Shown here: positions 1 to 5,073 of the stretch, in pieces
Layout: every line of letters begins with the position of its first letter
Position numbering within the stretch: position 1 is the first letter of the stretch
From: Bacteroidales bacterium UBA1751
GTDB lineage: Bacteria > Bacteroidota > Bacteroidia > Bacteroidales > UBA932
Assembly: GCA_002315995.1 (NCBI GenBank)
Contig: DCHN01000062.1
Location: forward strand, 1 to 5,073
Length of the DNA stretch: 5,073 nt
Direction of reading: 5' to 3'
The notes under the pieces: model-generated
Database searches by the model: none
The model's input: only the letters and a program-made list of their open reading frames with translations
Told to the model about the DNA's origin: nothing
Made by a program: the position numbers and the translations under genes

Positions 1-617
1 TCAAACTGAATCATATTCATAAGCAAACGTGACATTCTGCCGTTTCCATCGGCCCAGGGATGTATTGTCACAATATCATAATGCGCGTCAAAGCTTAAGA
101 GATACTGGTCAATAATGGTTTTCTTCCCAACATCTTTCCTCAATTTGTTTAGGTTATCACAGAATTCCCTGAGCTTTTGAGGTACCTTATTGAAACTCAT
201 ATATGATTTTCCACCAATACCGGTGCTGACATTCACCAATCTGATATCACCATTGGCCGATGAAAAATCACCAAGAGCTGTATGATAAACCTGGCCGGTA
301 TTTTTCATTGTGAGAGAAGAAAGTTCCTTAAGGATGTCAATGGTTATTGGAAAATGGTTATTCGCCAGTTCAATAGATCTTTCGTAAGCAACTTTCAAAT
401 CCAGATTCATATGTTGCTCAATAAGGGTTCTTCCCCCGGCACTGATTCCCTGCTCAAACAAAAGCTGATTCTCAATTTCTGTAACAGTAGAACCTTCAAT
501 TGCAGTTGAATGTGTAATAATGGAGTACAGATAGGATTTGTTGTAATCTATCTGCTGGCTGATTCCGAGTTTATTATGCTGAAAAAGTAATCTTTCAAGC
601 CCTTGTTCCTTATTCAT
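1..617 (-). CDS. Fic domain AMP-transferase, class II, partial (C-terminus beyond the left edge)
   Basis: The frame is open from an ATG at 617-615 to the window edge, giving 205 residues with no stop. The Fic core motif HPWADGNGR is at residues 186-194, matching HPFx(D/E)GN(G/K)R: His186 is the catalytic base, Asp190 the Mg2+ ligand, and GNGR binds the ATP phosphates. Residues 37-42 read STAIEG and fit the inhibitory-helix motif (S/T)xxxE(G/N). Its Glu41 would block the ATP gamma-phosphate, so this is a class II Fic with N-terminal autoinhibition. Residues 135-152 fit the target-binding flap. By family it should transfer AMP from ATP to a Ser, Thr or Tyr hydroxyl of a cytoplasmic protein; the target is unknown. 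Bacteroidota relatives often carry a C-terminal winged helix, which would lie outside the window. An in-frame TAG at 668-666 limits upstream starts. GC is about 38%, lower than the neighbours, and Lys and Phe codons are AT-rich. No Shine-Dalgarno is seen. Confidence 0.95.
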   Translation of the reverse strand, partial: MNKEQGLERLLFQHNKLGISQQIDYNKSYLYSIITHSTAIEGSTVTEIENQLLFEQGISAGGRTLIEQHMNLDLKVAYERSIELANNHFPITIDILKELSSLTMKNTGQVYHTALGDFSSANGDIRLVNVSTGIGGKSYMSFNKVPQKLREFCDNLNKLRKDVGKKTIIDQYLLSFDAHYDIVTIHPWADGNGRMSRLLMNMIQF

Positions 618-631
618 GACGCAACAGTTTG

Positions 632-681
632 GTTGGGACAAAAATAATAAATATTTGTAAAAATTCTATTTTTCTCCCAAC
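632..681. repeat. 15-bp imperfect inverted repeat around the fic promoter
   Basis: On the plus strand the left arm 632-646 is GTTGGGA-C-AAAAATA and the right arm 667-681 is TATTTTT-C-TCCCAAC. Fourteen of 15 positions are complementary, with a single mismatch (C639 against C674) and a 20-nt AT-rich centre at 647-666. The dyad lies 15 bp before the fic start codon and contains its likely -7 box. A two-site operator is the simplest reading. As RNA it would be a long hairpin, but no U-tract follows it on either strand, so it is a poor terminator candidate. Confidence 0.7.
639..646 (-). promoter_or_regulatory. Candidate -7 promoter box of the fic gene (TATTTTTG)
   Basis: Read on the minus strand, 646-639 is TATTTTTG, an exact match to the Bacteroidota -7 consensus TAnnTTTG, 21 nt before the fic ATG. 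No TTG lies 19-21 nt upstream, so the -33 element is missing or degenerate. The predicted leader is under 20 nt. The box lies inside one arm of the 632-681 inverted repeat, so a protein bound there would block initiation. The motif is short and the region AT-rich, so a chance match is possible. Confidence 0.45.
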
Positions 682-749
682 TTTATTCTTGTTGGCAATA
701 GACCTTTGAGCGCGGCTTTGCGAAAACAGGTATCGGGCCCGAGAGGAAT

Positions 750-1604
750 CTAGAATATAAGAAAGTCTTGAGTGAATGAGAGGTATTCGGCTGTAAATGC
801 CTCTTTTTTGTTTGATGTGGTGGCAGGACCACGGCCATTGGTATTACTCTTCATCATTACCAGTTCGCTCTCGCGTGTAACTGCAGCACAACCTTTGGTA
901 AAAGAGAGTATCTGGCGTTTCGGCTCCTTGGCGGCAATAGTTCTGATTTTCAGCACACTCTCCAGCTTCAAAGAGCCACCACACTCTCCAAAAACAGTTC
1001 CATTTGCACACTCGGCTTTGAAGAGCTCACTCTCCGCTGAAGGCAGTATTACTTTAAATACCCCACCAGCCGATAGAAGCCTCCCAACCCCTTCCACAAG
1101 TTCCCTCTGGCTCAGGGAGTCGTTGTGTCTGGCCAGCCTGTCACTCTCATTTGCATTTTTTAGCGAATTGATGAAAAACGGCGGATTGCTCACTATTATG
1201 TCAAAGGTGTAATTGGCAGGAGCAGTGCCATTTGAGGCGGCAGGCCTCTGACTGGCAACAAAATCCTGCAGGGAAACCTGCTCGAAGTCAATGACAACTT
1301 TGCCGCTGCAATGGAAGGCGCTTCGGAAGAGATCGGCATTAGTTCTTGCATCAGAAATTGAGCCGGCATCAATGTCAATACCCTTAAGATATATCTCCTC
1401 AAATCCCGCATCAATAGCCTTCTGGGCCAGCATCAGAAGAATGATTCCGCAACCGCACCCAATATCCAGAATGCGGAGCCCTCCGGAAAAAGCACCAAAA
1501 TCCACACTGCAACCCAGCAGAACTGCATCAGTGCCTATGCGCAATGCCGTATTCTCCTGAACAAGAGAAAATCGCTTGAATCTGAAAAGTTTGTTCTGTT
1601 CCAT
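750..1604 (-). CDS. trmN6: tRNA1(Val) (adenine(37)-N6)-methyltransferase, TrmN6/YfiC-like
   Basis: This is a 284-residue class I SAM-dependent methyltransferase. The N-terminus (FRFKRFSL, residues 7-14, then RIGTDAVLLG, 22-31) matches the TrmN6 pattern FxFKqFt...KVGTDgvLLG. Motif I, the SAM-binding loop, is DIGCGCG at 47-53; acidic motif II is GIDID at 75-79. Motif IV, SNPPFF at 139-144, is the N6-adenine catalytic NPPF. The C-terminus AEYLSFTQDFLIF (272-284) resembles the family ending EYxxLTkDFYlkF. The predicted reaction is methylation of N6 of A37, beside the anticodon of tRNA1(Val), in the cytoplasm. The family is usually about 235-245 residues; the extra length includes two low-complexity stretches (about 118-132 and 252-268). 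It lies 115 nt downstream of the EF-G paralogue on the same strand, past a hairpin. I see no clear TAnnTTTG promoter of its own, so read-through or a weak promoter is likely. Other small-substrate NPPF methyltransferases are the alternative. Confidence 0.88.
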   Translation of the reverse strand: MEQNKLFRFKRFSLVQENTALRIGTDAVLLGCSVDFGAFSGGLRILDIGCGCGIILLMLAQKAIDAGFEEIYLKGIDIDAGSISDARTNADLFRSAFHCSGKVVIDFEQVSLQDFVASQRPAASNGTAPANYTFDIIVSNPPFFINSLKNANESDRLARHNDSLSQRELVEGVGRLLSAGGVFKVILPSAESELFKAECANGTVFGECGGSLKLESVLKIRTIAAKEPKRQILSFTKGCAAVTRESELVMMKSNTNGRGPATTSNKKEAFTAEYLSFTQDFLIF

Positions 1605-1661
1605 AAAAGAGAGTGGAATTTGCGCTATAATATTCGGGGTGTCATTTCAATGGAGATGGAT

Positions 1662-1701
1662 ACAAAATGGAGAGACATTGGTGAATGCCTCTCCCTTTTG
1701 T
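1662..1701 (-). terminator. Rho-independent-type terminator hairpin after the EF-G paralogue
   Basis: In minus-strand RNA, positions 1694-1684 (GGAGAGGCATT) pair with 1679-1669 (AATGTCTCTCC): ten Watson-Crick pairs and one G-U wobble around a CACC loop. Flanking ACAAAA (1701-1696) and UUUUGU (1667-1662) extend the stem past one mismatch. It begins 19 nt after the EF-G stop codon. The wobble becomes an A-C mismatch in plus-strand RNA, so the hairpin is stronger in the EF-G direction. The downstream U-tract is only UUUU and is itself paired, so termination may be partial, allowing some read-through into trmN6. Confidence 0.7.
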
Positions 1702-1719
1702 GTATTTGAAGTATCTCTG

Positions 1720-3873
1720 TTACTCCTCCTTATCCTGCTCTTCGTAAGCCTTGAGAAGCTTGTCCTGAACATCTGCAGGTACCTGCTGGTAATCTGCAAA
1801 CTTCATTGTGAAGGTTGCGCGGCCGCTTGTGAGAGAACTCAGTGTTGTAGAGTATTTGTAAAGCTCTGCAAGTGGAACCCTTGCCTTGAGAATCTCAAAT
1901 CCCTTGCTGCTGCTCATACCCTCAATAATTGAGCGGCGGTTCTGAAGATCACTCATAACATCACCCATGCAATCTCCTGGAACCATAATCTCAACATTGT
2001 AAATAGGCTCCATAATCTTTGGACCTGCCTGCTTGAAGGCCTCTTTGAAGGCATTTCTACCTGCAAGACGGAACGCAAGCTCATTTGAATCTACCGGGTG
2101 CATCTTACCATCATATACATAAACCTTGATGTCACGCGCATATGAACCTGTGAGAGGTCCCTCGGTAATCTTATCCATTATACCCTTGAGAATTGCAGGC
2201 ATGAAACGTGCATCAATTGCACCACCTACAATACAGTTGTAATACTCGAGCTTACCGCCCCACTCAAGAGGATACTCCTCCTTGCCCTTGATGTTAGGAA
2301 TGAGCTCGAAGTTGCCAACTTTGAACTTGGTAGCCTGTGCAGCACCCTCAATGTATGGCTCAATAAGAAGATGAACCTCACCGAACTGTCCTGCTCCACC
2401 TGACTGTTTCTTATGTCTGTAGTCAGCTCTTGCAACCTTGGTAATGGTCTCCCTGTATGGAATCTTTGGAGCAAAGAGCTCAACTTCAATCTTGTAAACG
2501 TTTGTAAGATGCCACTTGAGAATGTTGATATGGTGCTCACCCTGACCGCTGAGAATTGTCTGTTTCAACTCCTTTGAATACTCTACAATAATCGTAGGAT
2601 CCTCTGCCGCAAACTTGTTGAGTGCATCTCCGAGTTTCTCGGCATCCTTCTCATCAACAGGCTTGATGGCTGTTCTGAACTTAGGCTCAGGGTATTGTGT
2701 AGGAGCCCATACATATTCGCAACCAACAGCATTGAGAGTCTGGCCTGACTTTACGCTCTTGAGTTTTACAGTGCAGGCAATATCACCAGCGTTAACCTCT
2801 GTGAGTTTCTCCCTCTTCTTTCCTGCCGCAGCATAGAGCGCTGTAATACGCTCCTTTGAACCGTTCTCAGGATTAATTACATCCATACCCTCAGTAACCT
2901 TTCCGCTCATAACCTTGAAGTAGGAAACATCACCTATGTTCTTCTCCTGCATTGTCTTGTAAACATAGAGAGAAGTAGGAGCACTTGCATCTACCTTAAC
3001 TGCTGTGCCATCCTTGAGGAGGTTATCCTGTTTCTCAGGAGTGATACCAATGTTTATGGTGAACTCCATGAGTCTCTTTACACCAATGTCCTTCTTTGCT
3101 GAGAGGCAGAATACAGGAAGAATGTCACCCTTCATCATACCTATTCTCAAGCCGGCTCTGATTTCATCCTCTGAAAGGCTGCCCTTCTCAAAGAAGGTCT
3201 CCATAAGAGTCTCGTCGTTCTCGGCTGCCATTTCAATAAGCTGCTGCTGAAGCTCTGCCGCCTCATCGGCCTGGTTACCAGGAATCTCCATCTCCTCACG
3301 TGTTCCGTTCTCATCTGTGAAGTGGTATTTCTTCATCTTGAGCACATCAATGAATGAGTCGAATGATGCGCCAGGGTTCTCAGGATACTGAATGAGAACA
3401 ACCTTGTTTCCAAAAGCCTGTTTGAGTGACTCAACGGTTGCGTGCCAATCTGCCTTCTCGCTATCGAGCTGGTTGATACCTATGATGAGCGGTTTGCCGC
3501 TGTTTGCAGCGTGGCGCGCAAAGATTTCTGTTCCAACCTCAACGCCCTGTGTGGCATTTACAATGAGAATACCTGACTCTGCAACTGTGAATGCTGAGAA
3601 CACTCCACCTACGAAGTCATCTGAACCAGGAGTGTCAATGATATTGAACTTTGTATCCTTGAACTCTGTGTAGAGAAGTGTTGAATATATTGAACGCTGG
3701 TAAATCTGCTCAATCTCCGTGTTGTCTGAAATTGTGTTCTTTGCTTCAATGCTGCCTCTTCTGTCAATGACCTTTCCTTCGAACATCATTGTCTCAGCCA
3801 AAGTTGTCTTTCCGGATTTGGAACTACCCAGAAGTACAACGTTCCTCACATTTTGGGTGTTATAATTCTTCAT
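1720..3873 (-). CDS. fusA2: Elongation factor G paralogue, EF-G2 type, with degenerate GTPase motifs
   Basis: The 717-residue protein has full EF-G architecture: G/G' domain about 1-275, II about 290-385, III about 395-475, IV about 476-605, V about 610-695. Ribosome-facing motifs are intact: HKKQSGGAGQFG (487-498) and GKMHPVDS (589-596) form the domain IV tip loops, and domain V has CMGDVMSDLQNRR (635-647). GTPase motifs are not canonical: the P-loop is GSSKSGKTT (16-24) instead of AHxDAGKTT, switch I reads RSIYST (60-65) instead of RGITIT, G3 is DTPGSDDF (80-87) with Ser84 replacing the catalytic His, and G4 is NQLD (134-137) instead of NKxD. Domain IV also has extra sequence around 511-543. 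This matches EF-G2 of Bacteroides, a second EF-G reported to promote translocation without GTP hydrolysis, used in carbon starvation and needed for gut colonisation. It is not the housekeeping FusA or a TetM-type protection protein. Lys, Glu and Asn codons lean to AAG, GAG and AAC in the stretch I checked, as in well-expressed genes. The leader lacks a Shine-Dalgarno and is A/T-rich. The gene is divergent from the Nif3-like gene. Confidence 0.93.
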   Translation of the reverse strand: MKNYNTQNVRNVVLLGSSKSGKTTLAETMMFEGKVIDRRGSIEAKNTISDNTEIEQIYQRSIYSTLLYTEFKDTKFNIIDTPGSDDFVGGVFSAFTVAESGILIVNATQGVEVGTEIFARHAANSGKPLIIGINQLDSEKADWHATVESLKQAFGNKVVLIQYPENPGASFDSFIDVLKMKKYHFTDENGTREEMEIPGNQADEAAELQQQLIEMAAENDETLMETFFEKGSLSEDEIRAGLRIGMMKGDILPVFCLSAKKDIGVKRLMEFTINIGITPEKQDNLLKDGTAVKVDASAPTSLYVYKTMQEKNIGDVSYFKVMSGKVTEGMDVINPENGSKERITALYAAAGKKREKLTEVNAGDIACTVKLKSVKSGQTLNAVGCEYVWAPTQYPEPKFRTAIKPVDEKDAEKLGDALNKFAAEDPTIIVEYSKELKQTILSGQGEHHINILKWHLTNVYKIEVELFAPKIPYRETITKVARADYRHKKQSGGAGQFGEVHLLIEPYIEGAAQATKFKVGNFELIPNIKGKEEYPLEWGGKLEYYNCIVGGAIDARFMPAILKGIMDKITEGPLTGSYARDIKVYVYDGKMHPVDSNELAFRLAGRNAFKEAFKQAGPKIMEPIYNVEIMVPGDCMGDVMSDLQNRRSIIEGMSSSKGFEILKARVPLAELYKYSTTLSSLTSGRATFTMKFADYQQVPADVQDKLLKAYEEQDKEE

Positions 3874-3919
3874 TTTATTAGGTTATATTTATTGTAAATA
3901 ATTTTCCTCGCAAGGGTTT

Positions 3920-3951
3920 CAAATTTAACAATATTAAATTTAAAATACAAC
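3920..3951 (-). promoter_or_regulatory. Promoter of the EF-G paralogue (TTG, 20-nt spacer, TAAATTTG)
   Basis: Reading the minus strand, TTG at 3950-3948 is followed by a 20-nt spacer (3947-3928) and TAAATTTG at 3927-3920. Both elements and their spacing fit the Bacteroidota sigma-ABfr promoter (TTTG/TTG, 19-21 nt, TAnnTTTG). Transcription would start near 3914, giving a leader of about 40 nt that is AT-rich and has no Shine-Dalgarno. Confidence 0.65.
3921..3941. repeat. Perfect 8-bp dyad AAATTTAA-N5-TTAAATTT in the divergent promoter
   Basis: Plus-strand 3921-3928 AAATTTAA and 3934-3941 TTAAATTT are exact inverted repeats separated by CAATA. The dyad overlaps the -7 box of the EF-G paralogue and most of its spacer, a repressor-like position. 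It does not resemble a CRP-type TGTGA-N6-TCACA site. The sequence is purely A/T in the arms, so chance is a real alternative. Confidence 0.5.
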
Positions 3952-3964
3952 GGATGAATATTCG

Positions 3965-3972
3965 TATATTTG
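3965..3972 (+). promoter_or_regulatory. Candidate -7 promoter box of the Nif3-like gene (TATATTTG)
   Basis: TATATTTG is an exact TAnnTTTG match 27 nt before the ATG of the Nif3-like gene. The expected -33 position (around 3941-3945) reads only TTTA or similar, so that element is weak. It would lie next to the -33 TTG of the oppositely directed EF-G promoter, so the two promoters share DNA. Confidence 0.5.
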
Positions 3973-3999
3973 TAAGTAAAGTTCAATTAATATACGCCC

Positions 4000-4791
4000 A
4001 TGACCATTTCACAAATCATTGAAGCACTGGAGAGAGTTGCCCCACTTACCCTGCAAGATGGCTTTGACAATGCCGGAGTGCAGATTTCCACATCACATTA
4101 CAGCAACGAACAGACAACAGGAATACTTGTGTGCCTTGATATAACTGAGGATATCATAAAGGAGGCCATTGATAAAGAATGTAACCTCGTTGTATCACAC
4201 CACCCACTCATCTTCGAACCCTTGAAGAGGATTTGCGCACAAACATACCAGCAGCGCTGTGTGGCCATGGCAATAAAAAACGGAATTACCCTTTACAGCG
4301 CTCACACCAATCTCGACAACGCACCTGGAGGAGTGAACTACCGTATTGCTGAGCTCATTGGCGTAAAAGGGCTGCAATTCATGGAGCCCCGAGAGGGTGG
4401 CGGAAGCGGAGTAATAGGCACCCTTGAAAAACCAATGGAGGTTATGGAGTTTCTCCACATGCTCAAAAGTACCTTCAAGGTTGAGGCGCTGCAGCACAAC
4501 TTCACCCCCACTCGGGCGATAGAGAAAAAAACAGTTGGGCGGGTGGCCATTTGCGGCGGTGCCGGCTCCTTCCTTCTTGAGAAGGCGGAGGCTCTCGGTG
4601 CAGATGTATTCATAACGGGGGAGATGAGCTATCACCACTGGTTTGGTCAGAATATTGTTGTTGCGGCAATGGGACACTACCAGAGTGAGCAGTTCACAAT
4701 GAACCTCATTGCAGATATCATAACAGAGGCGTTCCCTCAGGCGAGGGTTGAAATTACAGCGCTGAACACCAATCCGGTGAAGACTCTGTAG
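4000..4791 (+). CDS. Nif3-like (YbgI/YqfO family) dinuclear metal-centre protein
   Basis: A complete 263-residue NIF3-family protein. The N-terminal FDNAGVQIS (22-30) is the family DN-x-G signature. The predicted metal ligands are all present: His67 and His68 in SHHP (66-69), Asp106 in SAHTNLD (100-106), and His226 and Glu230 in GHYQSEQ (225-231). They correspond to the two-His, Asp, His, Glu set of E. coli YbgI. ITGEMSYHH (205-213) is another conserved block. Family members form hexameric toroids with a di-metal site on the inner face; the biochemical role is poorly defined, with GTP cyclohydrolase I type 2 a common but weakly supported database name. At 263 residues it is the short form without the PII/CutA-like insert seen in many homologues of about 360-370 residues. 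The ATG at 4000 begins right where the family homology starts. There is no Shine-Dalgarno. It ends TAG, and lepA follows after 51 nt. Confidence 0.93.
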   Translation: MTISQIIEALERVAPLTLQDGFDNAGVQISTSHYSNEQTTGILVCLDITEDIIKEAIDKECNLVVSHHPLIFEPLKRICAQTYQQRCVAMAIKNGITLYSAHTNLDNAPGGVNYRIAELIGVKGLQFMEPREGGGSGVIGTLEKPMEVMEFLHMLKSTFKVEALQHNFTPTRAIEKKTVGRVAICGGAGSFLLEKAEALGADVFITGEMSYHHWFGQNIVVAAMGHYQSEQFTMNLIADIITEAFPQARVEITALNTNPVKTL

Positions 4792-4792
4792 G

Positions 4793-4824
4793 CTTGAATT
4801 TGTGGCTATAGGGTATTATCTTTG
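4793..4824 (+). promoter_or_regulatory. Promoter of lepA (CTTG, 20-nt spacer, TATCTTTG)
   Basis: CTTG at 4793-4796, a 20-nt spacer and TATCTTTG at 4817-4824 fit the Bacteroidota promoter well. It starts one base after the stop codon of the Nif3-like gene. A start near 4830 would give a leader of only about 12 nt, so lepA probably has its own promoter in addition to any read-through. No terminator hairpin is visible between the two genes. Confidence 0.55.
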
Positions 4825-4842
4825 CGCCATATTATTTCGGGA

Positions 4843-5073
4843 ATGAAGAACATAAGGAACTTTTGCATCATTGCACATATAGACCACGGCAAGAGCACAT
4901 TGGCAGACAGGTTGCTTGAGGCTACAAACACCCTCAGCAGCAGGGAGATGGAGAATCAGGTGCTTGACTCAATGGATCTGGAGAAGGAGAAGGGTATAAC
5001 CATAAAGAGCCACGCCATACAGATGATGTATGACTACAAGGGTGGAGAGAAATCACTTGAGGGTAAATATACA
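4843..5073 (+). CDS. lepA: Elongation factor 4 (LepA), partial (N-terminal 77 residues)
   Basis: The frame is open from the ATG to the last base of the window. MKNIRNFCIIAHIDHGKST (1-19) is nearly the LepA N-terminus of E. coli, with a canonical P-loop AHIDHGKST (11-19). SSREMENQVLDSMDLEKEKG (32-51) is diagnostic for LepA, and GITIK (51-55) is the switch I motif with its conserved Thr53. LepA is a ribosome-dependent GTPase, usually about 600 residues, that acts on stalled or mistranslocated ribosomes and in 30S biogenesis. The G3 motif and all later domains lie beyond the edge. Its intact G1 and G2 contrast with the degenerate motifs of the EF-G paralogue 1 kb away. The only purine-rich stretch before the ATG, CGGGA, is too close to act as a normal Shine-Dalgarno. 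Confidence 0.96.
   Translation, partial: MKNIRNFCIIAHIDHGKSTLADRLLEATNTLSSREMENQVLDSMDLEKEKGITIKSHAIQMMYDYKGGEKSLEGKYT

Noticed and set aside
282..509. 75-residue plus-strand open frame
   Set aside because: It lies antisense inside the Fic gene, whose minus-strand frame has clear catalytic and inhibitory motifs. The plus-strand product has no recognisable features.
733..742. 10-bp palindrome TCGGGCCCGA
   Set aside because: It is self-complementary without a loop and has no T-tract, so it is not a terminator. Too short to name as an operator or attachment site without comparison.
700..750. Possible tRNA remnant or attachment site in the GC-richer part of the fic-trmN6 spacer
   Set aside because: No T-loop sequence, acceptor stem or CCA end could be assembled on either strand.
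772..1212. 146-residue plus-strand open frame with hydrophobic stretches
   Set aside because: It is antisense to the methyltransferase; hydrophobicity arises from the complement of the real codons. No family resemblance.
1720..3873. Tet(M)-type ribosomal protection protein as the identity of the EF-G-like gene
   Set aside because: Such proteins normally keep functional GTPase motifs with the G3 histidine and NKxD. The degenerate motifs and domain IV loops here fit the EF-G2 type better.
3956..3963. Palindrome GAATATTC just before the nif3 -7 box
   Set aside because: Eight bases of AT-rich palindrome are expected by chance in such a spacer.
4195..4677. 160-residue minus-strand open frame
   Set aside because: It is antisense to the Nif3-like gene, whose metal ligands are all in place on the plus strand.

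Overview
The window looks like chromosomal DNA from a member of the Bacteroidota, most likely order Bacteroidales. Three things suggest this. Several genes are preceded by the Bacteroides-type core promoter (a -7 box TAnnTTTG, in two cases with a TTG about 20 nt upstream). Start codons lack Shine-Dalgarno sequences. The largest gene is a divergent second EF-G of the type known from Bacteroides. No species call is possible from what is visible.

Layout: 1-617 (minus) is the N-terminal 205 residues of a Fic-domain AMP-transferase that runs off the left edge. 618-749 is a short spacer with a 15-bp inverted repeat around the fic promoter. 750-1604 (minus) is a TrmN6-like tRNA1(Val) adenine-37 N6-methyltransferase. 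1605-1719 is a spacer with a strong terminator hairpin. 1720-3873 (minus) is the EF-G paralogue. 3874-3999 is a divergent promoter region. 4000-4791 (plus) is a Nif3/YbgI-type dinuclear metal protein. 4843-5073 (plus) is the first 77 codons of lepA (EF-4), which runs off the right edge. No intergenic stretch exceeds 132 bases. I see no RNA genes, insertion sequences or CRISPR arrays.

The theme is translation: a tRNA-modifying enzyme, a GTPase-degenerate EF-G and the ribosomal back-translocase LepA lie within 4.4 kb, although they are not one operon. The most interesting gene is the EF-G paralogue. It keeps the ribosome-contacting domain IV and V motifs but has lost the catalytic histidine of G3, the switch I threonine, the P-loop aspartate and the lysine of G4. 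This matches the Bacteroides EF-G2 type, reported to support slow translocation without GTP hydrolysis during carbon starvation. The fic gene is clearly AT-richer (about 38% GC by hand count, against about 47-53% in sampled stretches of the neighbours) and may be a later arrival. I did not find a new multi-gene system. The best leads are the EF-G2 degeneracy, its divergent promoter with an embedded dyad, and the fic promoter inverted repeat.
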